In this document: one piece after another, positions 1 to 8,489 of the stretch
Numbering within the stretch: the stretch's first letter is position 1
Layout of the letters: each line of letters opens with the position of its first letter
From: Clostridia bacterium
GTDB taxonomy: Bacteria; Bacillota; Clostridia; Christensenellales; Borkfalkiaceae
DNA: 33,161 nt
Direction of reading: 5' to 3'
Assembly (NCBI GenBank): GCA_017463325.1
Contig: JAFTPK010000022.1
Span: 1 to 33,161 of the forward strand
Translations under genes and position numbers: made by a program
The notes under the pieces: generated by a model
The model's database searches: none
What the model was told of the DNA's origin: nothing
What the model saw: only the letters and a program-made list of their open reading frames with translations

Positions 1-81
1 AGATTCCAGAGTGGCTAAATGGATCAGACTGTAAATCTGACGTCTTCGACTTCGGTGGTTCGAATCCACCTCTGCCCACCA
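1..81 (+). tRNA. tRNA-Tyr (GTA), 5' end cut by window edge
   Basis: The anticodon stem is TCAGA (24-28) / TCTGA (36-40) with loop CTGTAAA, which places anticodon GTA at 31-33. The T arm GGTGG-TTCGAAT-CCACC is followed by the 3' acceptor strand TCTGCCC (71-77), discriminator A78 and an encoded CCA (79-81). The window starts with AGA, so about four bases (expected GGGC) of the 5' acceptor strand lie outside. A long variable arm fits a bacterial tRNA-Tyr. Its 3' end faces an integrase gene, which makes it the likely attachment site. Confidence 0.95.
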
Positions 82-126
82 AAAACGAGTATTTATGCAA
101 AAAACTATGTATAAATGCTCGTTTTT
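81..126 (+). terminator. Intrinsic terminator-like hairpin after tRNA-Tyr
   Basis: The arms AAAAACGAGTATTTAT (81-96) and ATAAATGCTCGTTTTT (111-126) pair along 16 positions with a single G-U, around a 14-nt loop. The 3' arm ends in a T tract. It begins at the last base of the tRNA, so it most simply terminates tRNA transcription. Because it lies directly at the presumed integration site it may belong to the element rather than the host. Confidence 0.7.
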
Positions 127-149
127 CTTGTATATTTGCATAAATATTC
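87..149. repeat. 15-bp inverted repeat next to the tRNA 3' end
   Basis: GAGTATTTATGCAAA (87-101) recurs inverted as TTTGCATAAATATTC (135-149), with 14 of 15 positions matching. The left copy overlaps the terminator hairpin, so two alternative stems are possible. The position between tRNA and integrase suits a recombinase-binding element; that role is inference. Confidence 0.5.
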
Positions 150-174
150 GTCGTTTTTTGCGATAACCTTGACC

Positions 175-207
175 TTTGGGGGGTAATTTGGCGGGTAATT
201 TGGGGGG
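175..207. repeat. 12-bp tandem repeat between tRNA and integrase
   Basis: TAATTTGGCGGG (184-195) and TAATTTGGGGGG (196-207) are tandem 12-mers, preceded by a partial copy TTTGGGGGG (175-183) and followed by TAAAA. They lie 16 bp beyond the integrase stop codon, on the side of the presumed attachment site. Short G-rich direct repeats here could be arm-type integrase sites; this is inferred from position only. Confidence 0.6.
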
Positions 208-222
208 TAAAATGCCTATTTT

Positions 223-1506
223 TCATGCCATTTGCGGCAACGGGAATTTTACCATTTGCATTTGTTCATACATGAAGTCATCGGGGAAGTGTGTATACAC
301 TTTTCCAACCAATCTTTGTGGACTGTCGCCCATCCAAATATCCACGATATCAGGACGAACGTACTGCTGACAAAGTGTGGAAAACGTATGTCGTAAGTAG
401 TATCCCGTTTTACCATTAAGTAAGTCTTTAATAAGTTCATCTTGCGCATATTTGCTCGCCGTTTGAAACGTCAACGGTTTTGTCCAATCAATCAAATCCT
501 CAGCCTGTGTAGGTATGGGGATTTTTTTGTACTCAATTTTTCCGTTTTTACGCTTACGGTTTCGTACGATAAGGAAGTTTTCTTCCCTATGAGCTTCTTC
601 ATCTACTTCACAAGGACGAAGCCCGAAAAAGTAAAGTAAATACATAGCTTGACGGATATCGTCATATTTAGAATGATTTAATCTCGTCAAAAACGTAATA
701 ATCTCGTCTTTGGGTAAAGCGTCGCGCGTTTGTCTTTCGGCGCGTTTGAACTTAATTAAAGCCACGGGATTGTGTTGAATAATCCCACTTGCCACCGCAT
801 ACTTAAAAATACCGTTGAAAAGTGTGCGTAATTCTTCGTATTTGCGTGGCTTGACCTCCTTCATAACGGCATCGATATCGACCGTTCTAATGGTATTTAT
901 CGGTTTTTTACGCAAGGTTTCGGGTAATCCGTTGAAGTTTACTTCAAAACGCTTATGCTCTTTTTCGCAAAGCGTACCTTTCTTGTACTGATACCACTCG
1001 GCAAAGATTTCTTCCAAAAGGTTGAAACCTGTTTTTTGTCTCACTACAAGATATTTGCCGATATTTTCAGGAAGGGTTTTTTCTAAAAAGATAAGCTTTG
1101 CTTCGTTTATGTCGGTAGAAGCGGCATAGATATTGTATCCGTTCCTACGATAGCGTATCTCATAGTAAAACCCGTTCTTTCCACTTGGTCTTTTGATGAC
1201 GTGTGCTACATAGCCATTGAGTATAAAGTGTTTTTTAAATGTTTTGTCCATACGTGATACCTCTTGTTTTGTAAATATGATATTTTGGGATCGCGTATTT
1301 TCACTTTGTAAACTTTGACCATTTTCATTGTTTGCCAAATTTCCAGAGGGTGCGGTTGTTGCCGAAGGAATAATCGTTTTTAGTTTATCAAGAGCAATAG
1401 AGTCTGCTGCCATTTGTAATATGGTGGCGGAAAGCTCGTTATCTTCGGCTTGGTTTGAAGTGTTTCTAATAAGATTCAATAAAGTGTTTAATTGTTCTTG
1501 TGTCAT
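223..1506 (-). CDS. Tyrosine recombinase / site-specific integrase
   Basis: A 427-residue phage/ICE-type integrase, somewhat longer than the usual 370-400 because of a low-complexity N-terminus (about 1-85). An arm-binding-like domain lies at about 91-145, a SAM-like core-binding domain at 160-255 and the catalytic domain at 260-427. Visible catalytic residues are Arg297 (FGLRP), a beta-hairpin lysine near 323, Arg372 (YLRHTF) and the nucleophile Tyr404 (YTH). Two usual histidines are replaced: the HxxR position is Tyr369, and the usual GH before the nucleophile is Gly393-Asp394. The start is supported by GCCTCC (GGAGGC on the coding strand) at about 1508-1513. The gene runs towards tRNA-Tyr, as in tRNA-integrated islands. 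No excisionase, relaxase or phage genes accompany it, so the element is minimal, decayed or bounded outside the window. Confidence 0.92.
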   Translation of the reverse strand: MTQEQLNTLLNLIRNTSNQAEDNELSATILQMAADSIALDKLKTIIPSATTAPSGNLANNENGQSLQSENTRSQNIIFTKQEVSRMDKTFKKHFILNGYVAHVIKRPSGKNGFYYEIRYRRNGYNIYAASTDINEAKLIFLEKTLPENIGKYLVVRQKTGFNLLEEIFAEWYQYKKGTLCEKEHKRFEVNFNGLPETLRKKPINTIRTVDIDAVMKEVKPRKYEELRTLFNGIFKYAVASGIIQHNPVALIKFKRAERQTRDALPKDEIITFLTRLNHSKYDDIRQAMYLLYFFGLRPCEVDEEAHREENFLIVRNRKRKNGKIEYKKIPIPTQAEDLIDWTKPLTFQTASKYAQDELIKDLLNGKTGYYLRHTFSTLCQQYVRPDIVDIWMGDSPQRLVGKVYTHFPDDFMYEQMQMVKFPLPQMA

Positions 1507-1530
1507 TGCCTCCTTGTAAAAATTTACTAT

Positions 1531-1559
1531 AGCATATCACTTTTCTCCTAAAAAATCAA
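1531..1559 (-). promoter_or_regulatory. Promoter of the integrase gene
   Basis: On the - strand, TTGATT (complement of 1554-1559), 17 bp and TATGCT (complement of 1531-1536). The expected start near 1524 leaves a leader of about 18 nt carrying the ribosome-binding site. Confidence 0.6.
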
Positions 1560-1894
1560 GTAAACAGAGCCCAAGCAAAAAGTTTTTTTGCATAATATAA
1601 ATTTACCCTTATTAGTTATTTTTCGATAATTACCTTTTATCGATAAGGGCGAGATTTTGGATATTCTCGCAAACCCGTTTAACTGTTTAAGTCTCTGAAA
1701 CTGATTATAAAAAGAAAAATGTGTCCTTTAACCTTGGTTGTTAAAAGACACTATGTAACTCTGTTCAACTATATGTCCTTAAGGACATTCTGCAACTTTA
1801 TATTTATAGGATATCAAAAAATTGGGAAGTTGTCAAGATGAATAAGGAGAGAAGAAAGTCGAGTTTTGTCGAATGGGAAAAATGACAAAAAAAT
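1560..1894. other. Non-coding, palindrome-rich gap between integrase and operon
   Basis: No credible gene is present. It contains TTATCGATAA (1637-1646), CCCTTAT/ATAAGGG arms (1606-1612, 1643-1649), a hairpin GTGTCcTTTAAC...GTTAAAaGACAC (1721-1751) and the perfect 14-bp palindrome TGTCCTTAAGGACA (1774-1787). The last two share a TGTCCTT core about 50 bp apart, which suggests sites for one dimeric protein. Tiny frames at 1838-1885 and 1882-1914 end at once and look like debris. I see no clear promoter for the downstream operon. Confidence 0.5.
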
Positions 1895-2149
1895 ATGAGA
1901 AAAACACTTGCTAAAGGGAAACAAATTTATCCCTACTCCAACAACGAGCTGTTTATTAAGAACTATCAATATTTGTCCAACACGCACATGAACTACAACT
2001 GGCACGCATGGGTGGGCAATATCGAGCCGTATTTTCCCGTTACGCAGCTTCACGACGCGGAAAACAGAAAGAACGGCTTGAACGGAAAGAGCTACTTTGA
2101 GGGCTTGATCCATTATTATAGAGATAGAGTTTGGATTAAATTGATCTAA
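1895..2149 (+). pseudogene. Short ORF, probable 3' remnant of a truncated operon gene
   Basis: This 84-residue frame is rich in Tyr, Asn, His and Trp and ends 30 bp before the first permease start, which is normal operon spacing. It has no good ribosome-binding site, and stops in all upstream frames prevent extension. Its composition (for example NYNWHAWVG, EPYFPV) resembles the folded end of a larger secreted or sugar-binding protein. The missing gene at this position in such operons is the extracellular solute-binding protein, so a remnant of that gene is a reasonable guess, but I do not recognise the family. Truncation could have come with the neighbouring integrative element. A genuine small protein cannot be excluded. 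Confidence 0.45.
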
Positions 2150-2179
2150 ACCGAGGCGAGATTTTCAGGAGAAAGTGAG

Positions 2180-3208
2180 ATGGGTAGACACAGACAAGAA
2201 AAAGACACTACGGCGTTTGAACGGCTGAAAAATAAAATTTCGTGGTTTTTCTACGGCTTAACGCAACCTGTTTTTGCGTCACTTCGGCGCAAAAATAAGG
2301 GGAAGACCAGTATCGGCGGGGCAAGAAGATCGGAATTGATCTTCTATTCTCTGATCGTGGCGATCCCTTTAATTCAAGTGGCGATCTTTTACATATACGT
2401 CAATTTAAACAGTTTCGTAATGGCGTTTAGAAAATACGACGCGGACACGAGCGAATATATTTGGGTGGGTTTTACTAACCTGAAAGACGTTCTGACGGAA
2501 ATTTTCACGGGCGGCGTATTGCAATCGGCGGCGATCAATTCCGTGCTTGTTTACGGCTTGAATTTATGCTTGCTGCCGTTGCAGGTGTTTTTGCCGTATT
2601 ACATCTACAAAAAATTACCGGGCGCGGAATTTTTCAAGGTCATGCTCTTCTTACCCTCCGTTCTTTCGACGATGGTTTTGGGCTTGCTCTATATTTCGGT
2701 GATGGATATCGTCGTGCCCGAGCTTGCCTTTAAATGGTTCGATAAAGACCTGCCTGCCTTACTTTCGGGGCAAGCGGGGTATGGACGAATTATCAGCGCG
2801 TGGACATTCTCGGCAATTTTCGGGTTTGCCAACGTCCTGATGTATACGAGCGCTATGGGGCGTATTCCACAATCTATCGTTGAATATGCAAAGCTTGACG
2901 GCGTGTCCCCCTTACAGGAATTTTTCAAGATCACGCTGCCCCTCATTTTGCCGACGATCATGGTCTATATCACGACGGGGATCGCGGGGATCTTTACCGA
3001 TCAGGTGAATTTGTTCACTTTCTTTAATTCGGGTTCCACGGTGCAGACGGTAGGGTATTATATCTTTACTAAAACGCTGACGAGCACGGGGTATCAGGCG
3101 TATCCGATCGTTGCGGCGACGGGGTTAATATTCTCGTGTGTGGCAACGCCGTTGATGCTCATTGTCAGAAAGCTGGTAATGCGGTACGATCCAGAAGCGG
3201 AATTTTAA
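2180..3208 (+). CDS. ABC sugar transporter permease, UgpA/MsmF type
   Basis: A 342-residue inner-membrane permease of the binding-protein-dependent sugar ABC family (CUT1 type). About six hydrophobic segments follow a basic cytoplasmic N-terminus of about 50 residues. The EAA loop that docks with the ATPase is visible at about 233-260 (EYAKLDGVSPLQEFFKITLP). AGGAGA lies just before the ATG. The next gene encodes its partner permease. No ATPase is encoded nearby; CUT1 systems of Firmicutes often share one MsmK/MsiK-like ATPase encoded elsewhere. Substrate is unknown; neighbours suggest oligosaccharides from a galactose- or uronate-containing glycan. Confidence 0.93.
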   Translation: MGRHRQEKDTTAFERLKNKISWFFYGLTQPVFASLRRKNKGKTSIGGARRSELIFYSLIVAIPLIQVAIFYIYVNLNSFVMAFRKYDADTSEYIWVGFTNLKDVLTEIFTGGVLQSAAINSVLVYGLNLCLLPLQVFLPYYIYKKLPGAEFFKVMLFLPSVLSTMVLGLLYISVMDIVVPELAFKWFDKDLPALLSGQAGYGRIISAWTFSAIFGFANVLMYTSAMGRIPQSIVEYAKLDGVSPLQEFFKITLPLILPTIMVYITTGIAGIFTDQVNLFTFFNSGSTVQTVGYYIFTKTLTSTGYQAYPIVAATGLIFSCVATPLMLIVRKLVMRYDPEAEF

Positions 3209-3227
3209 GAAGCGGGAGGAAAAAGAA

Positions 3228-4100
3228 ATGAAACGCGATAAAGCGACAAAAACTAAAATGAATCCCGTGTTTGCGGTGACGCTGGGGATTATGATTTTGT
3301 ATACGACGATCATGTTTTTATTGATCGGTTGGGGGGTTATGAAATCTCTGCAAACGGTAGAGGACTTTGTATTTCAGGGCTTGTCCTATTCCGCTTTTCC
3401 TAATGAAGTTGGGTTGGATAACTATATTTCTTCCTTCTCGCACATTAAGTACAAGGATACCTATTTTGGCGGAATGTTCCTGAACTCGATTGTATATGCG
3501 GCGGGCTGTGCGGCGGTATCGGTGTTGATGCCGTGTCTGATCGGCTACGTAACGGCAAAGATCGACGTATGGTTCAACAAGATCCTTTTGGGTGCTGTTT
3601 ATTTCTCTATGTTCTTTACCTGCTACGGCTCTATGCCCTCTATGATTCAGGTGATGAACGATTTGAATTTGATGAACACGTGGCCGGGGTTGTTTATGAT
3701 GAAAGCAAGCTTTTTGAGTAATACCTGCTTGATTTTCAATGCGACATTCTGTGGGCTTTCGAGGGAATATTCGGAGGCAGCAACAATCGACGGCGCCTCC
3801 CATTTAGATGTCATGCTGAAAGTGAATTTCCCGCTCATTAAAACGACGATTCTCGTTTTGTTCGTGACGGCATTTATCACCTTTTGGAACGATTATCAAA
3901 CGCCCATGATCTATTTGAGCGACAGCCCGACGGCTTCCTACGGTTTGTTTGTATTCAATCAATCGACGAATAGCTACGAGGATTTCCTCGTGTATAAAGT
4001 GGCAGGGTTTGTGTTGATCCTTGCGCCGACGTTTTTGATTTTCCTTTTGATGAAGGATTATCTGCTCGGCAATTTGACAGAGGGAGGTGTCAAAGGCTAA
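3228..4100 (+). CDS. ABC sugar transporter permease, MsmG/UgpE type
   Basis: A 290-residue second permease of the same CUT1 importer, 19 bp downstream of the first and preceded by GGGAGGA. About six membrane segments are visible. The EAA loop is at about 178-206 (EYSEAATIDGASHLDVMLKV). The protein is of normal length and ends without a decay signal. Its TAA stop shares one base with the ATG of the next gene, implying translational coupling to the giant secreted protein. The two permeases should form the heterodimeric channel; the cognate binding protein and ATPase are not in the window. Confidence 0.93.
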   Translation: MKRDKATKTKMNPVFAVTLGIMILYTTIMFLLIGWGVMKSLQTVEDFVFQGLSYSAFPNEVGLDNYISSFSHIKYKDTYFGGMFLNSIVYAAGCAAVSVLMPCLIGYVTAKIDVWFNKILLGAVYFSMFFTCYGSMPSMIQVMNDLNLMNTWPGLFMMKASFLSNTCLIFNATFCGLSREYSEAATIDGASHLDVMLKVNFPLIKTTILVLFVTAFITFWNDYQTPMIYLSDSPTASYGLFVFNQSTNSYEDFLVYKVAGFVLILAPTFLIFLLMKDYLLGNLTEGGVKG

Positions 4101-7100
4101 TGAAAAAGGTTTCAAGAAAGGGGAAAGCGCTTGCACTTTGCGCGCTTTCTACAACCTTATTTGCGGGAATTGTATTCGGCGGCGCGCGCTTTCGGGCGGA
4201 CGCGGACGTAATGCAGACCAGCGAACTGTTTTTGCCGTCGCAAATGCAGATCGCCCATTCCACGGTGCCCGAAAATGCAAGCTCCATGGAGGCGGGCGTT
4301 ATGATTACGACGGAAAATCCCAACTCGACCATTTCGCTTAGAAACGGAGCCGTCGGCACTTTTTCATACCGCTTTGAGCCTGTGAAAAAGGCTGGCGTAG
4401 TAACGCTTGAAACCTTTGATACGGTGTTCACGTCGGAAAGCGGGGAGAGCTTTACTTTGCGACTTGCGTTTGGGACGACCAACTATGCAAGCGTCGTCGT
4501 GGACGGCGAGGAGGCGGGGATCGTTTACGGCTCTTCTGGCGCGCCTTCGGGAAACACCAAATACGTCAATTCGACGGGCGTGTATACGGCCGTTCCTTCG
4601 GGCGAGCTGTCCGTTATCTTCAACGCAAGCACCATGGAAATTTTTGTGGGAGCGGCAGACGCAGAGGTTCTTGTTTGGGATTTGTCCGTACCTGAAAACG
4701 ACGGGCGCGATCTTGGCACCGCCTTTCTTCCGTTTGGTCGCTATGGCGTGGAATTCGCCATGACCGAGTATCAGGGGGATTCCTGCTCTGCACTCTTCCG
4801 TGAATTTAACGATTGTAGCTTGGGGAGCATCACGCTTACGGAGTCGGGTACTCCCACCGTTTCGGCTCTTTTCACCGAATATGGCGTTAAGGGGGAAAAT
4901 TACCGTTTGCCCAAGGCGGTCGCGGCCGATCTTTGGGACGGCGCGCTGGAAACGACCTGTGAAGTCATTGCTCCGAGCGGTGAAAGGGTGGCGAAAAACG
5001 CGGCGAGCTTTACGCCCGCGACTAGCGGCGAATACACCGTTCTTTACAGCGCGGAAAATAAACGCGGCACGAAAAGTTTTTACGAATACGAGCTTACCGT
5101 TTTTGACGAGGCGCCCGCCTACGAGGCGGCGTTTGACGAGGAGAGCTTTGACGAGGAGGTCACAGAGAAATTCGTGGGCGATACTCTGTATATCCCCGCA
5201 ATGACCCTTTCGGGTGGGAGATATATTTACGGCTCCTCGCAGGCAAAGCTCACGCTTTTTTATAACGGCGTAAAATTAGGACGGTATAGCGATGTTTTCG
5301 GCGGCTTTAACTACACCTTTGCTGACGCGGGAAAATATACCGTTTCGTATGCGGTGGGCGGCGAGAAAAAGGAATATTCTGTCCGCGTGACCGTTTGTGA
5401 GGCGGCGCTTTCCGAGAGCTTTGCAGAAGTCTACGATAAAGGTAGCTTGATTGATTTAAGCGCGGCAAAGCTGATTGTGGAAAATCAAACGAAAGTGGAT
5501 TGCAGCGTGGAGGTGGAATATCCCGACGGTAGCAGGTATGCGAACGAGATTTTCATTTTAGATCAAGCGGGCGTGTACACGGTGATGGCAACTGGCGAGT
5601 TGGACGGAAAAGAATACCGTAGCGTAAATACGATTACCGTTACCGAACGGGTGGCCGATTTGTTCTCCTATTCCCCCGACGGGATTACGGGGACGTATGG
5701 CAAAAGCTCGTTTAGCGATCTGTCGGGGTTCCTGCTCACCTATTCCAAGCCGGGGATTGCGGCGAAATATGTCAAGCCGATCGACTTGAACACGTACACG
5801 GGTATCACGCAGACCGATTCTACGACGGGGAAAGTTACGGTGAAAGAAGGGGCGAAAGCGCTCATTGCGATGTCGATCGACCCTTATTCCTACGGCGTTG
5901 CATCGGCGGAGGATTTTTATATCCACGTCACCGACGCGGCGGATCCTGAAAATTCCTTCTCCGTCGTTATCAGAAGTATGGGTTATACGTGGCTTTCGTA
6001 CATTTGCGGGAAGGCGGGCGATCAAGACTATATCGGTTTCCACGGCAACGATAATGCAGGGAAAGCGGTGTATCACGGTCAGCGCGGCGATTTCTATACG
6101 ACGAGATACGGATTTCCGTCTAGACATTCGTTCGTTGGTGATACGACCTACCAAACGGCAGAAAACAACGTTTTGAGAATTTATTACGATAACGTAGAAA
6201 AGCAAATCTTGGCTAAACCGAACAATGCAGCGCACGGCTGGATTATTTGCGATTTCGACGATCCCGCAGCTTGTAACGGCACGCCTTGGGAAGGATTTAC
6301 CTCCGAAAAGGCGTATATTTCGGTGGCTTGCGGTTCGTTGACGAAAGCCACCGCAACTTTCCCTATTTATGAGGTGGACGGCAGCTCGCTTGTAAACGAA
6401 AGCTTGATTTATGAAAGCGAACCTACGATTTTGGTTGAGGAAGAGGCACTTTCAGGCGTTAAGGGATATAGTGTTACCGCACCTAAGGCAAAGGCGTACG
6501 ATCAGTACGGCGGCGAGCTGGAAACGCTTGTAAAGGCCTATTACAAGCAGGGCGAAACGCTCTACGACGTCAAGGTAAAAAATGGTAAATTTTCGACCGA
6601 AAGAGCGGGCGAATACCTGCTTGTATACACAGCAAAGGACGCGTACGGGAATACAGCCGTCAAAGAGATTGCCGTGAACGTCTTGGAGAGCTTGCCGGCA
6701 ATCAAAGCGGAGCTTGTAGAGCTTGGCGAAAGCTATACGCAGGGCAAAACGGGAAGTCTAATCCCCGTTTGCACCGATTTGGACGTGACGAACGTGATCG
6801 GGGAATACGCCGTGCAAACGACGGTGAGCGGCGTGGAAATGCTTGCGGTGGAAAACGGGAGCTTTTTGGCTGAGCTGGGCGGCGAATATACCGTCACGCA
6901 TACGGTGATTGACGCACTAGGCAGAACGGGAGAGGTAAGCTATCAGGTCACGGTGACGGTGGAAAGTAATCCTGTTGCGGTTTCAGCCGTTCCCGTATAC
7001 TTCGGGTTTATCCGCGGGAATAGTTATAAGCTTGCGGAGGTGTACGCAAAGGACTACGAAAACCTTTCGCTTGGCGAAATCAAAGCGGACGTGTACGTGA

Positions 7101-8476
7101 ACGGTGAAAAGCTTGAAAACGGCGTTTATGCGCCAGAGCACGCCGTAGAGGAAAAGGACGCCGCAGAAACGCAGGAAACGGTGACGGTGGAATATAAGGT
7201 CGGTGAGGAAACGGTGTGCATCGACGGCGAGCCGCTTGTATATAATATACCTTTAAAAACGGTCTATAAGAAATACGTAAGAAAGGTAGGCGCGCAGGAG
7301 AGAGAGGCCACCGAGTTCTTAATGTCGAGATATTTTGCGTTTGACGGGGGCATGTCCGCAAACACGGAGGGGAAAGTTCTTGTTTTACAGACGAAAAACG
7401 AGGGCGCGGCAACCTTTATTCAGCCCGTGTATTCTAACGGATTTAAGGTGAAATTCGACATTGCGGACGAGAAGAATGATGATTTGAGCGCCATTAAAAA
7501 TACGGTTGCGTACGTAAACGTTGTGCTCACAGACAGTTTAGACGGTAGCAAGCAGATTAAAATTTCAATCGTTGCGGAAAACGGTAACACCACCGTTTCT
7601 GTTAACGGTCAAGTGCTTGCCCCCGGGTTTGTGAGCGGTTCGTTGCAGGGTGTCTCCGGCGACGGGTTTGGCTTGAAATACGACAATCAGGCGCGCAGTC
7701 TTTACGATTTAAATAAAGGGATTGAGATTTTCAAGTTGACGAGCTACGCCGACGGCAGGGCGTTCGAGGGCTTTTCCGATAAGCTTTATCTAACGCTTGA
7801 ACTGGGCGCGGAAGAGGATGCAAAAAGCGCGGCCATTCAATTGAATTCCATTAACGGGCAAAGCTTCTACACGGCGAGAATTGCCGACGATAATTACGCG
7901 CCGACGGTCGTGCTCGATCGGGAAGTGGGCGGCTCTTATGCGTTGGGAACGCAAACGACGATCCCTGCGGGGAAAGCGTATGACGTACTTTCCGACGTGG
8001 ACGAAAGCTCATTTACCGTCAGCGTTACGTTTAACGGCGAGCCTATAAAAGACGTGAGCGGGGTATTGCTGCAAAACGTTTCGGCGGCGAAAGAATATGT
8101 CGTTGAATTTGAAAAGGCGGGAAAATACGTCGTTAGCTATTCGTTGAAAGATAAGCGCGCGGGCGTGATGACGGACAAAGAATTCGTCTTGCGTGTATAC
8201 ATAGATCAGGCACCCGTGATTGGCGCGGTAGAGGTGCAAAAGACGGTGAAGAAAGGGGAGAATATTTCTCTGCCCGTGCCTACCGTAACGTTTGCGGACG
8301 ATAGCGAGGAAAATATTTTCTATATCGTCTGTATCGAGCCTGACAATCAGTACCGTTATGTAGAGGCGGGCGAAAGTATTACGGCAACGAAGACGGGGCT
8401 TTATGAGATCCGTTATCTTGCGATCGACGCGTACGGAAACCATAGCCTTGTGGAATACGAAGTGATTTGTTATTGA
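4100..8476 (+). CDS. Giant secreted protein with lectin-like and Ig-like modules
   Basis: A 1458-residue exported protein. Residues 1-36 form a signal peptide (KKVSRKGK, hydrophobic core, then AxA near DADA). Three segments of about 200 residues (about 40-240, 527-775 and 1065-1265) look like concanavalin/LamG-type beta-sandwiches. Between and after them are Ig-like repeats with the recurring pattern GxYTVxYxAxDxxGN (about 250-340, 360-430, 435-515, 775-870, 870-955, 1270-1370, 1370-1458). No LPxTG, S-layer motif or C-terminal membrane helix is visible, so the anchoring mode is unclear. Translational coupling to the permeases suggests a role in capturing or presenting the transported glycan, possibly instead of the missing binding protein. 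No catalytic motif is recognised; domain borders are rough. Confidence 0.8.
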   Translation: MKKVSRKGKALALCALSTTLFAGIVFGGARFRADADVMQTSELFLPSQMQIAHSTVPENASSMEAGVMITTENPNSTISLRNGAVGTFSYRFEPVKKAGVVTLETFDTVFTSESGESFTLRLAFGTTNYASVVVDGEEAGIVYGSSGAPSGNTKYVNSTGVYTAVPSGELSVIFNASTMEIFVGAADAEVLVWDLSVPENDGRDLGTAFLPFGRYGVEFAMTEYQGDSCSALFREFNDCSLGSITLTESGTPTVSALFTEYGVKGENYRLPKAVAADLWDGALETTCEVIAPSGERVAKNAASFTPATSGEYTVLYSAENKRGTKSFYEYELTVFDEAPAYEAAFDEESFDEEVTEKFVGDTLYIPAMTLSGGRYIYGSSQAKLTLFYNGVKLGRYSDVFGGFNYTFADAGKYTVSYAVGGEKKEYSVRVTVCEAALSESFAEVYDKGSLIDLSAAKLIVENQTKVDCSVEVEYPDGSRYANEIFILDQAGVYTVMATGELDGKEYRSVNTITVTERVADLFSYSPDGITGTYGKSSFSDLSGFLLTYSKPGIAAKYVKPIDLNTYTGITQTDSTTGKVTVKEGAKALIAMSIDPYSYGVASAEDFYIHVTDAADPENSFSVVIRSMGYTWLSYICGKAGDQDYIGFHGNDNAGKAVYHGQRGDFYTTRYGFPSRHSFVGDTTYQTAENNVLRIYYDNVEKQILAKPNNAAHGWIICDFDDPAACNGTPWEGFTSEKAYISVACGSLTKATATFPIYEVDGSSLVNESLIYESEPTILVEEEALSGVKGYSVTAPKAKAYDQYGGELETLVKAYYKQGETLYDVKVKNGKFSTERAGEYLLVYTAKDAYGNTAVKEIAVNVLESLPAIKAELVELGESYTQGKTGSLIPVCTDLDVTNVIGEYAVQTTVSGVEMLAVENGSFLAELGGEYTVTHTVIDALGRTGEVSYQVTVTVESNPVAVSAVPVYFGFIRGNSYKLAEVYAKDYENLSLGEIKADVYVNGEKLENGVYAPEHAVEEKDAAETQETVTVEYKVGEETVCIDGEPLVYNIPLKTVYKKYVRKVGAQEREATEFLMSRYFAFDGGMSANTEGKVLVLQTKNEGAATFIQPVYSNGFKVKFDIADEKNDDLSAIKNTVAYVNVVLTDSLDGSKQIKISIVAENGNTTVSVNGQVLAPGFVSGSLQGVSGDGFGLKYDNQARSLYDLNKGIEIFKLTSYADGRAFEGFSDKLYLTLELGAEEDAKSAAIQLNSINGQSFYTARIADDNYAPTVVLDREVGGSYALGTQTTIPAGKAYDVLSDVDESSFTVSVTFNGEPIKDVSGVLLQNVSAAKEYVVEFEKAGKYVVSYSLKDKRAGVMTDKEFVLRVYIDQAPVIGAVEVQKTVKKGENISLPVPTVTFADDSEENIFYIVCIEPDNQYRYVEAGESITATKTGLYEIRYLAIDAYGNHSLVEYEVICY

Positions 8477-8489
8477 GGAGGTAAGGAAC

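Noticed and set aside
60..81. Second attachment site (copy of the tRNA 3' end) elsewhere in the window
   Set aside because: I found no second copy by eye, so I do not claim island borders; an exact search of flanking DNA would decide.
176..370. 64-codon + strand ORF at the tandem repeats
   Set aside because: It reads the G-rich repeats and the antisense of the integrase; not a gene.
5558..6235. 225-codon - strand ORF inside the giant secreted protein gene
   Set aside because: Mirror frame of a well supported coding sequence; no motif.
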